Positions 18,650 through 26,466 of a stretch of DNA of 64,000 nt are shown piece by piece (position 1 is the stretch's first letter; every line of letters starts with the position of its first letter). The position numbers and the translations under genes are program-made. The notes below the pieces were generated by a model. That model was not told the origin of the DNA. It ran no database searches and worked only from the letters and a program-made list of their open reading frames with translations. Origin of the DNA: Myxococcus stipitatus (lineage in GTDB: Bacteria; Myxococcota; Myxococcia; Myxococcales; Myxococcaceae); NCBI RefSeq assembly GCF_037414475.1, contig NZ_CP147913.1:868001-932000 (forward strand), read 5' to 3'.

Positions 18650-19375
18650 CACTCCGACTCCACGAAGCTCAGTGAGGCACATTCCACTCCGCCACACCTC
18701 GCGCGAGCGACAGCGTCAGCGGCGAGAGGTCATCGAGGCCTGGGCCCGGGAGGTGGTGGATACGCCTTCAGGCATTGCCCCACGAGCCCACATCAGCTCC
18801 GCCACGTTGCGCGTGAGCAACTGCCTCGGCGGCGCGAACGCATGGCTTCCTCCGCACAAGAGATGATGGCCTCGCCACCACCAACAGCCAGCACCGCCAC
18901 GCAACGCGTGAGCGACTGCCTCGGCCGCGCGAACGCCTGGAGTCCCGCCCATACGAGGTACTGGCCGCGCCATTACGCGACGCTCCGCGCATGACAGTCA
19001 GCGCCGCCACATGGCCTGTGAGCAGCTGCGTCGTCCGTGCGAGGTCATCCAGATCCGCGACCCCAAGCTGCTGGGCTCGCCATGACGCGAAGCTCCCCGC
19101 GGAACAGTCAGCTCCACCATGGGACGTGAGTGACTGCGTCGTCGACGCAGACACATTGAAGCCTGCACGCGAGCGGGACCGGGCTCGCCACCACGCCGAA
19201 CTCCGTCTGAACTGTCAGCTCGACACGCGGCGAGAGAGCGACTGCGTCGTCGGCGTGAACACATCGTGGCCAACGGTCAAAGGGCTTTGACCCGCGCGCC
19301 CACGAAGCTCCGCAACGCGCAGCCGCCCTCCACACGTGCACCCCTGTGTCGTCAGACCAAGAGGCCGTCTGAATC
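18650..19375. repeat. Degenerate ~110-bp tandem repeat array in a gene-free gap
   Basis: The 880 bases from 18531 to 19412 contain no credible gene. A core resembling CTCCGCCACnnnGCGTGAG, followed about 10 bases later by CTGCSTCG, recurs with its first base at 18687, 18797, 18892, 19002, 19112, 19219 and 19328. Spacings are 110, 95, 110, 110, 107 and 109. A second conserved block, roughly CACGCGAAGCTCCnCGC-nnnn-ACAGTCAG, precedes most cores (best at 18971-19001 and 19081-19111). The period is not a multiple of three and stops break every frame, so this is not a coding repeat. The last copy is the most degenerate. Confidence 0.75.
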
Positions 19376-19412
19376 ATCCGCCAAGGGCCGCCGGACCTGA
19401 GCCCCGCGAAGC

Positions 19413-22400
19413 TCAGGCATCTCCGCCGCGAGTGCGCCGCTGCGTCGTCGGCTCGGGGGCATCGGGAACAGGCCCTGTGGGAAGCGGCGGCGCGACGGGC
19501 GGCTGCGGCGCGGTCATCTCCAGCCGCTCCCCCGTCTCACGCGAGTCCGGCAGCGCGATGAGCGCTTGGAGCTGGAGGCTCACCGCACGGAAGAACCCCG
19601 TGAGCAGCTCGGGCCTGTCCGCCAGGAGGTCCAGGAAGTCTCGCCGGTCGATGATGAGCACGCGCGTATCCACCGCGGCCACCATGTCCGTGGGGCGCGG
19701 CGCGCCGTCGAGCAAGCTCACCTCGCCGAAGGCCTGCTTGCCCTGGAAGCGAAGCACGTGCTCCCCATCATGGAACGCATCAATGGCGCCATCGACGATG
19801 ACATAGAGCGCGTCGCCCGGGTCGCCTTGCGCGTAGATGCGCTCCCCCGCTCGGAAGAAGCCCTCGCGCGCCACCGCGGCGATGGCCGCGATGTCATCCA
19901 CATCGCTCTGGGAGAAGACGCTCACGCCCTCCAAGGCGAACATCCGTTGGACAATGCGGTCGCTCAACTCACCCTCCTGCGGGAGCACATCCAGCCCGTT
20001 CACCCGAGCAACATGGCGAGCACACGCGCGCAACACCACGTCCTCGCTCTGCACCAGCGCAGCCAGCCTGCGCCACAGCCGCCCCGAGGCCCCCAGCGGC
20101 AGTTCCCGGTGATGTGCCTCCACCTGCTCCATCACCAGCTCCCGGTCCTCCTCCGAGAGCAGGTTGTCCAACAACTCCAGCGCCAGCGCGCGCCTGCGCG
20201 CATCCTGCCCCACCAGGTTGTAGTGGATACCCCGCATGCGCTGCGACGAGTCCAGCAACCCCAACAGAAAGAAACAAAGCTCGAGCGCCTGGTCCAGCCG
20301 GTCCCCCACCGCCCGAGTGAGCAGCGAGCCATCTCCCAGCGCCGCGCGCACGTCGCGATAAGCCCCCACCAGCGAGCGGTAGACGTCCCGCCGGCGCCCC
20401 AGCGCATCACGAACGCGGTCCACATCCACCGGATGCTCGGGATGCTCGTCGCGAAGCCGTGAGAGCTGCGCGCCAATGCGGAAGTGCAGCGACGCATCAT
20501 CCCGCACGTTCGAGAACAACAGCGCATCCAGCGCCGCCGGCGTGCCAATGCCACGCAGCACCCGAGGCAGCTGCAGCCGCATCGCCAGCGGAGCCCGCCG
20601 GTTGTTGAGCTGTTCCTCCACCAACGGCGTCACCGCGTCACCGAGCGCGACGAGGGCCTCGCGTGTCGTCTTGCGCTCCTCGCGCCACGTGAGGAACGGC
20701 AACAAACGCGGAGCCAGGTCCACGTAGCCACCCTCCCCCACCGCGGCCAGCGCCACGCGGCGCACCGTCCCGTCACTGTCGTCGAGATAGCGAGCCAGCG
20801 GACCCGTGAAGCGCGAATCCTGGAGCCGCCCCAGGAGCTTCGCCACCTCACGCCGTTCCATCACCGAAGCGCCTTCACCTCGCGCCAACAGCTCCTCGAG
20901 AGAGGCCAGCGCCACGGCACTGCCCGTCGACTTCACGAGCGCGCCGATGGCCGCGCACCGAAGCCCCACGTCCGGATGGTTGAGCAGCGCTGGCAACAAC
21001 CGCTCGGCACGCTCCGGAGACAACCGCGCCAGCGCCCAGACCGCCTGGTCCCGAGGACGCCGAGGCCCTTCCTCCACCAGCCGCTCCAGCACCGGCGCCA
21101 GCTCCCGAGCCTCCAGCTCCAGCGCCAGCGCGACACCGCGCTCCAGCACTCGCTCATGGGGATGACGCAGCAGCGCCGGCAGGTGCGGACGCAGCGATAC
21201 CTGCGCCTGCTCCATCAAATCCACCGCGCGCAGCACCCGGTCTGGAACCGGCGCGGAGAGAGCCTCCGCAAGGAGGCGCTGCTCCTCCTCACCCTCCAAC
21301 GCCACCGCCTCTTCCTCGTGCGCGCCCACCTGCTCACCCAGCGCCGCCACGTAGGCGGGCTTGAGCCGTACCAGCAACCCCACCAGGGCCGCGCACATGC
21401 CCACCACCGCCAGGGCCATCGTCTCGCCCGTGGCGGCACGCCCCGCGCCGATGAGCAGCAGGCCCGCCACCACCACACCGCCCTTGCGAAGCAATCCATC
21501 CACCGCGGCGCGCAGGCCCTCGCGCTGCCCATCCGGCACCGCCGCGTAGAGCAGCTGGATGCCCACCGGAAGGATGGAGTAGTTCACCGCGGTCTCCAGC
21601 AGCCGCAGCAGGTGCAGGGGCCAGAGGCTGGGCGTGGCAAGCGACGCGGCCGCCAACGGCGCGATGACCAGTGGCACCAGCGCCACGTAACCCAGCAACC
21701 CCAGCCGCTTGAGCAGCCGCTGCGTCAGCAGCAACTGGAACGCCACGCAGAACAGGCCGATGTAGAGCTGCAGCGAGCCGAAGAGCGCGGCCATCGCGTC
21801 CTCGCTCATCGTGCCTTCCAGACGCAGGCGGAACAGGTAGTCCACGAAGGCCGACAGCACCGCGAAGGAGATCCCCAGCGCCGCGAGCACCTGCGCATAG
21901 GGGCTCTTCGCCAGGTAGCTGAACGCCATGAACGACGCGGGCGCGGGGCGGCCCTGCGGAGGCGACGGCGGCGGCGCACCTCGATAGAGGTGATGGAAGA
22001 TGGCACCCGCGGCCAGCAGCCCCAGCGCGCCGCTGCCCACCATGGCGGGAGTCCCCAGCCGCTCCGCCAGCCGTTGGACGAGCAGCCCGCCCACCATGCC
22101 GCCCCCCATGGCGAAGCCATTGAGGGCCGTGAAGGCCCGGCGAGCCTCCCGCGCATCGAAGGCCGCGGACATGCGGGCCCAGAACCGGAAGGACACGAAC
22201 GTGGAGAACGTGTCGACGAACAGGTACAGCACCAGCACCGGGGTGCGGTAGCCCGCGAACAACGCCGCCGCCAGCCCCAGCGTGAAGACGCCCCCTACCC
22301 CCGTCAGCACGCCTGGCGACTCCAACGGCGAGTCCGGCTTGGAGCGCGGAAGCAAGGTGAGCGCCGCGGTGATGAGCGCGCCCAGGAGGTACAGGTAGGG

Positions 22401-22541
22401 CATCGCCTGCGACTCGAAACGCGACAGCACGAGCGCGTTGGCCGCCGACTTCAGTTGCGTCACTCCCGCGATGAGCGCGAACTGAAAGGCAGCCGCCGGC
22501 CACAGTCGGCGGTTCCAGGATGAGGAGTCGGAGGGGGACAC
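19413..22541 (-). CDS. MFS/NTT-like transporter fused to HEAT repeats and a cyclic-nucleotide-binding domain
   Basis: The product is a 1042-residue, three-part protein. Residues ~1-400 form about 12 TM helices with MFS or ADP/ATP-translocase-like character (VTQLKSAANALVLSRF, LNGFAMGGGMVGGLL). Residues ~430-900 are HEAT-like alpha-hairpins (ALLNHPDVGLRCAAIGAL, YLDDSDGTVRRVALAAVG). Residues ~910-1010 are a Crp/PKA-type cNMP domain (GERIYAQGDPGDALYVIVDG, FGEVSLLDGAPRPTDMVA). Transport gated by cNMP or by partners bound to the HEAT scaffold is inferred; the substrate is unknown. The start is a GTG with a weak ribosome site, so the exact N-terminus is uncertain. Confidence 0.85.
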   Translation of the reverse strand: MSPSDSSSWNRRLWPAAAFQFALIAGVTQLKSAANALVLSRFESQAMPYLYLLGALITAALTLLPRSKPDSPLESPGVLTGVGGVFTLGLAAALFAGYRTPVLVLYLFVDTFSTFVSFRFWARMSAAFDAREARRAFTALNGFAMGGGMVGGLLVQRLAERLGTPAMVGSGALGLLAAGAIFHHLYRGAPPPSPPQGRPAPASFMAFSYLAKSPYAQVLAALGISFAVLSAFVDYLFRLRLEGTMSEDAMAALFGSLQLYIGLFCVAFQLLLTQRLLKRLGLLGYVALVPLVIAPLAAASLATPSLWPLHLLRLLETAVNYSILPVGIQLLYAAVPDGQREGLRAAVDGLLRKGGVVVAGLLLIGAGRAATGETMALAVVGMCAALVGLLVRLKPAYVAALGEQVGAHEEEAVALEGEEEQRLLAEALSAPVPDRVLRAVDLMEQAQVSLRPHLPALLRHPHERVLERGVALALELEARELAPVLERLVEEGPRRPRDQAVWALARLSPERAERLLPALLNHPDVGLRCAAIGALVKSTGSAVALASLEELLARGEGASVMERREVAKLLGRLQDSRFTGPLARYLDDSDGTVRRVALAAVGEGGYVDLAPRLLPFLTWREERKTTREALVALGDAVTPLVEEQLNNRRAPLAMRLQLPRVLRGIGTPAALDALLFSNVRDDASLHFRIGAQLSRLRDEHPEHPVDVDRVRDALGRRRDVYRSLVGAYRDVRAALGDGSLLTRAVGDRLDQALELCFFLLGLLDSSQRMRGIHYNLVGQDARRRALALELLDNLLSEEDRELVMEQVEAHHRELPLGASGRLWRRLAALVQSEDVVLRACARHVARVNGLDVLPQEGELSDRIVQRMFALEGVSVFSQSDVDDIAAIAAVAREGFFRAGERIYAQGDPGDALYVIVDGAIDAFHDGEHVLRFQGKQAFGEVSLLDGAPRPTDMVAAVDTRVLIIDRRDFLDLLADRPELLTGFFRAVSLQLQALIALPDSRETGERLEMTAPQPPVAPPLPTGPVPDAPEPTTQRRTRGGDA

Positions 22542-22728
22542 GGTTCGCGAGGGCCGGGGTGGCTACCCCACCACCCTGATAGCCATGAATACCACAGTCG
22601 CCCCAGGGACCGCCCCCCTTCCACCACCTCTGCTCGGCAGGTGTTCAGCCCGAAGCGAACAGGGGGTGCTCCCCGCCCGTACCCACCGAGCCCCCCGTCC
22701 GGTGGCGGACGCGGCTACACTGCCCGCC

Positions 22729-23532
22729 GTGACTTCGGCCACCGAGACGCTGCTGGACGGCACCCACACGGTGCTCACCCCCGAGTACGTGGAGTTCCGC
22801 TTCACGCTGGCGGGGCTGTACTCCCGATTCCTCGCCTGGCTGGTGGACCTGGTCATCGTCCTGGCCCTCAGCGCGACGACCCTGCTGGTCCTGAGCCTCA
22901 CCATGATGGCCTTTCCCGGAATGGCCAGCGCCCTGGGCATCGTCGTCTACTTCCTCGTGGACTGGGGCTACGGCATCGCGCTGGAGACAGCGTGGAGCGG
23001 GCAGACGGTGGGCAAACGCATGTTCTCCCTGCGCGTCATCCAGGAGAGCGGCGTGCGCATCGGCTTCTATCACGCGGCGCTGCGCAACCTGGTGCGTCCC
23101 GTGGACCGGCTGCCCTTCCTCTACCTGGTGGGAGGGGTGGCGGCCATGGTCTCCGGCTCCCAACAACGGTTGGGGGACATGCTCGCGGGCACCATCGTCG
23201 TGCGCGAGCGGAAGCTGAAGGTGCCGTCCGCCATCAGCGCCACCGGCGAAGAGGGCCTGCTGGCGGATCCGCTCTTCGTCTCGCGCGTGAAGCGGTTGTC
23301 GACCGAGGAGCGCGAGGTGGTGCTCACCGCCGCCCTGCGCCGCGAGGAGCTGCGGATGGATGCGCGCCTGCGGCTGTTCGCCGCCCTCGGAACACGCCTT
23401 CAGGATGCCCTGGCCATGGAGAAGCCTGCGCACCTCTCCGACGAGAAGTGGACCCTGCTGGTCGCGGCCGCCTTGCTGCCACCCAAGGCCGCGCGCGGCA
23501 CCCGGCCACCGCGCGCCCAGGCCCTGGGGTAG
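22729..23532 (+). CDS. RDD-family membrane protein
   Basis: The RDD domain has three TM helices (AGLYSRFLAWLVDLVIVLAL, IVVYFLVDWGYGIALE, FLYLVGGVAAMV), with the Arg and Asp residues in the first two helices that name the family, and GQTVGKRMFSLRVI between. I prefer the GTG at 22729 (267 residues), since the upstream extension to 22585 is Pro/Arg-rich and not conserved-looking; the choice is uncertain. The C-terminus is a soluble helical tail. RDD proteins often belong to MoxR-DUF58-SpoIIM clusters, relatives of which lie 9-16 kb upstream. Confidence 0.8.
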   Translation: MTSATETLLDGTHTVLTPEYVEFRFTLAGLYSRFLAWLVDLVIVLALSATTLLVLSLTMMAFPGMASALGIVVYFLVDWGYGIALETAWSGQTVGKRMFSLRVIQESGVRIGFYHAALRNLVRPVDRLPFLYLVGGVAAMVSGSQQRLGDMLAGTIVVRERKLKVPSAISATGEEGLLADPLFVSRVKRLSTEEREVVLTAALRREELRMDARLRLFAALGTRLQDALAMEKPAHLSDEKWTLLVAAALLPPKAARGTRPPRAQALG

Positions 23533-23538
23533 GTGACC

Positions 23539-24057
23539 CTAGAAGTAGGCCGCGATGCCCGCCGAGAACGTCAGCGAGTTCTGCGTCTTCTCATTGAGCG
23601 CGATGTAGATGTTGTACTGGCCACGCAGACCCACGCTCACGGAGTCCGACAGGAAGAAGTCCACGCCCGCGTTGGGGCCCACGCCCACGAAGTTGCTCGT
23701 GGCCGCCTTGAAGACGATGAGATAGCTGATGTCCGCGCCGACATAGGGCCGGATGGACTCCTCCATCAGCAGGTAGCGCAGGCCCAGCGACGGGGCCAGG
23801 CCCACCACGCGCTTCTTCTCATTGCTCGTGTTGTCGCGAGGGAAGGCAATCTTCGAGTAGGACACCACCTCGAAGCCATTCTCGATGTAGAGGCTGGCAT
23901 CGATGCCCACGAAGAACGCGTTGTCCAACCCGTTGGTGCGGTTGAAGTCCATGTAACCCAGCGACAACCCGAGACTGCGATTGGCGAACTGGGCGTGAGC
24001 CGGAGCCGCCCCGAGCAAGGCCAGGGCGAACGTGAGGGTGCAGAGCAAGGTACGCAT
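23539..24057 (-). CDS. Small outer-membrane beta-barrel protein
   Basis: From the ATG at 24057 the 172-residue product has a signal peptide (MRTLLCTLTFALALLGAAPAHAQ) and about eight amphipathic strands (SLGLSLGYMDF, FFVGIDASLYIENGFEVVSYS, SVSVGLRGQYNIYIAL), ending in aromatic Phe (AAYF) as OM barrels do. It is divergent from a TPR lipoprotein with about 100 bases between them. Ligand and role are unknown. Confidence 0.8.
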   Translation of the reverse strand: MRTLLCTLTFALALLGAAPAHAQFANRSLGLSLGYMDFNRTNGLDNAFFVGIDASLYIENGFEVVSYSKIAFPRDNTSNEKKRVVGLAPSLGLRYLLMEESIRPYVGADISYLIVFKAATSNFVGVGPNAGVDFFLSDSVSVGLRGQYNIYIALNEKTQNSLTFSAGIAAYF

Positions 24058-24158
24058 GGGCTGCCACTCTAACCGGTGCAACCCTTGGATTTCAGCCCGG
24101 ATTGAGGCTCCGCCCAGCCGTTGCGCGGGAGGGGGCGCTCTCCTACACTCGGCCGGAC

Positions 24159-25220
24159 ATGCGTCTTGCTCGTCTTGCCTCCGCGCTTTCCTGGGTCTGC
24201 GCGCTTCCGCTCGCCGCCTGCCTCACCACTCCGCCGCCCCATGAGCGCGCGCTCATCAACAATGAGCTGTGCGTGCAGGAGATCAACAACCAGGACCTGG
24301 TCCGCGCGGAAGTCTATTGCGACCTGGGGCTGGAGTTCTCCCCTCAGTACGCAGACTTGTGGGCCAACAAGGGCCTCATCGCCCGGTACGCGGGCCGGGA
24401 CGAAGACGCGAAGAAGTATTTCATCAAGGCCCTGCGCTTCAACCAGGAGCACCTGCAGGCCTACCAGAACCTCGGCCAGCTCTATAATGACGAGGGCGCC
24501 TACGGTAAGGCCCACGACAACTTCCGCCGTGCCCTCAAGGTGAACCCAGACAACATCGACACGCGCTACAACCTCGCGTTCACCTTGATGAAGATGGGCA
24601 AGTTCACGGAGGCCAAGAAGGAGCTGCGCACGATTCTCGCCGTCAATCCGAACCTGGCGCAGGCCCACCACACCCTGGGCATCATCGCCTACGGCGAGGA
24701 CGAGTACGAGGAGGCCGCGGAGCACATGGCCCAGGCCACGGCGTTGGATCCGAACTTCGCGGATGCGTGGCACGACTACGGCACCACGCTGATGGAGCTG
24801 GGCCGGTTCGCGGACGCCCGCGAGGCCTTCGGCAACTGCCTGCAGATCAACCCCAAGGCCACCAACTGCACCAACAACCTGGCCCTCGCCCAGCGCAAGG
24901 CCGCCCTCACCGACAAGGCCTTCAAGGAGCTCAAGGACACCCAGCAGGCGGAGAACTCCGCCCCCGCCCTCTTCATGCTGGCCCGCCAGTACCGCGAGAA
25001 AGGCCTTCTGGCCGAGGAAGAGGCCACTTACAAGAAGTGCGTCAAGCTGGACGGCAAGTTCGCGCCCTGCCACTACGGCCTCTTCGAGCTCTACCAGGAT
25101 GCCAACAAACACGAGCACGCAGGGGTGGCCTGCAAGAACTTCTTGAAGTATGCGACCTCGGAGGAGTTCCCCACCGAGTATCAGTCGTGCGAGAAGTACA
25201 TGAGCAACGCGACGTTCTGA
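24159..25220 (+). CDS. TPR-repeat lipoprotein
   Basis: From the ATG at 24159 the 353-residue product begins with a lipoprotein signal (ALSWVCALPLAACLTT). About eight TPR motifs follow without gaps (ADLWANKGLIARYAGRDEDA, AYQNLGQLYNDEGAYGKA, TRYNLAFTLMKMGKFTEA, AWHDYGTTLMELGRFADA). Four or more Cys residues in the C-terminal half could form disulphides. It resembles periplasmic TPR lipoproteins that assemble secretins or motility complexes (Tgl/PilF or GltE-like), but I cannot assign orthology. The FHA protein gene begins 34 bases later and is probably co-transcribed. Confidence 0.85.
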   Translation: MRLARLASALSWVCALPLAACLTTPPPHERALINNELCVQEINNQDLVRAEVYCDLGLEFSPQYADLWANKGLIARYAGRDEDAKKYFIKALRFNQEHLQAYQNLGQLYNDEGAYGKAHDNFRRALKVNPDNIDTRYNLAFTLMKMGKFTEAKKELRTILAVNPNLAQAHHTLGIIAYGEDEYEEAAEHMAQATALDPNFADAWHDYGTTLMELGRFADAREAFGNCLQINPKATNCTNNLALAQRKAALTDKAFKELKDTQQAENSAPALFMLARQYREKGLLAEEEATYKKCVKLDGKFAPCHYGLFELYQDANKHEHAGVACKNFLKYATSEEFPTEYQSCEKYMSNATF

Positions 25221-25254
25221 TGCCCCGCAGTCCCCCGTCCCCACTGTTCCCTCG

Positions 25255-26322
25255 ATGAGCGTCCGTCTCACCGTCACACAGCGCAGCGAGGCCGGCGCCC
25301 AGGGCACCGAGGTCGTCCTCGACGACGCGGTCATCACGCTGGGGCGGGACAAGTCCTGCCAGGTGGTGCTGGCCCAGCAGGCTGTCTCGCGAAACCACGC
25401 GCGCATCTGCCAGGAAGGCCACAACTTCTTCCTCGAGGACCTGGGCAGCGCCTACGGCACCCAGCTCAACGGGAAGGCCCTTCCCAAGGGAGAGAAGCGC
25501 GCCTTGCGCAACGGCGACATCATCGCCATTGCCCAATACGACGTGCGGTTCGACCGGGTGCTGGAGCTCAACGGCGACGCCACCTCGGAGAAGACGTCGT
25601 TCATCGCCCGCGGCAACCTGAAGGACGTCATGCGCGGGCTGTCCGGCACGGAGGAGCGCTACCTCCGCATCATGAACGGGCCGAGAGAGGGCGAGCGCGT
25701 CGAGATTGGGGACGCGCAGGAAATCGTCATCGGCCGGGACGACAAGGAAGCCGACCTCGTCATCAAGGACGACCTCACCTCCCGCAAGCACGCCAAGATT
25801 CGCCGCGACTGGTCCGGCACCCACGTCGAGGACCTGGGCAGCCGCAACGGCATCAAGGTCAACAAGAAGCGGGTGAACCGCAAGACGCTCAAGGACAACG
25901 ACGAGTTGGAAGTGGGCGGCACGCGCTTCCTCTACGTCGACCCCACCGAGCCCGCCGACGAGCCCGTTCAGCTCGCCCCGGAGATCAAGAAGAGCCCCCC
26001 GCCCTCGCCTCCCCGCCCCGCCCCGGTTCGCAAGGAAGCCAAGCCCGAACCTGAGCCGGAACCCGAGCCGGAGCCCGAGGTTCCCGAGCCCGCCCCCGCC
26101 CCGGTGGAGACCTCCTCCGAGACCTCTTCGGAGGAGCCCGATGCGTCCTCCTCCGAGGAGCCGGTGCAGCCCTCCGCGGAGAACTCCGTGCCGGATGAAG
26201 CGGCCCCGGGCGGCGGCCTGGCCATGCTCAAGGACAAGCAGAAGCTCGTCCCGCTCGTGGTCATGGGTGTGGTGGGCCTGTTGTTCCTGGTGCTGCTCAT
26301 CGCCGTGGTCGCGGGCGCCTGA
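25255..26322 (+). CDS. Tail-anchored protein with two FHA domains
   Basis: The 355-residue protein has FHA1 at ~20-95 (ITLGRDKSCQVVL, SRNHARI, LGSAYGTQLNG) and FHA2 at ~155-225 (IVIGRDDKEADLVI, TSRKHAKI, LGSRNGIKVN). A Pro/Glu-rich linker with a PEPEPEPE run and a single C-terminal TM helix (~331-352) follow. FHA domains bind phosphothreonine peptides; both keep the Gly-Arg and Ser-Arg-x-His residues. It converges on the T3SS cluster with 144 bases between. FHA-like cytoplasmic domains also occur in the SctD ring protein, but here there is no periplasmic part. Confidence 0.88.
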   Translation: MSVRLTVTQRSEAGAQGTEVVLDDAVITLGRDKSCQVVLAQQAVSRNHARICQEGHNFFLEDLGSAYGTQLNGKALPKGEKRALRNGDIIAIAQYDVRFDRVLELNGDATSEKTSFIARGNLKDVMRGLSGTEERYLRIMNGPREGERVEIGDAQEIVIGRDDKEADLVIKDDLTSRKHAKIRRDWSGTHVEDLGSRNGIKVNKKRVNRKTLKDNDELEVGGTRFLYVDPTEPADEPVQLAPEIKKSPPPSPPRPAPVRKEAKPEPEPEPEPEPEVPEPAPAPVETSSETSSEEPDASSSEEPVQPSAENSVPDEAAPGGGLAMLKDKQKLVPLVVMGVVGLLFLVLLIAVVAGA

Positions 26323-26344
26323 GCCGCTGGGAGCGTCTGGATGG

Positions 26345-26392
26345 GCCCGCCACTCGCGGGCACGTCATGCTCCGCGTGTTCCCCGACACGCG
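26345..26392. terminator. Tandem hairpins between convergent FHA and sctV genes
   Basis: Two stems occur in series: GCCCGC-cactc-GCGGGC at 26345-26361 and CGCGTGT-tccccg-ACACGCG at 26373-26392. They separate the FHA gene from the end of the T3SS gene cluster. U-tracts are absent. Confidence 0.5.
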
Positions 26393-26466
26393 CGGACGCG
26401 TTGAACGACACCTTCAGTCCCCAGGACCGCGCCCCCACGTAAGGGGCGCAGTCCCGGCGCTCGTTG

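Noticed and set aside
18768..19154. Small protein genes within the repeat gap (both strands)
   Set aside because: Frames are short, lack ribosome sites, and follow the 110-base period with frame changes; composition is not gene-like.
18650..19375. CRISPR array
   Set aside because: Units are ~110 bases, diverged throughout, without short exact repeats and unique spacers, and no cas genes are near.
20350..20360. Another CGATAA-like -10 element
   Set aside because: It lies within the coding part of the 1042-residue protein and has no matching -35 on a sensible strand.
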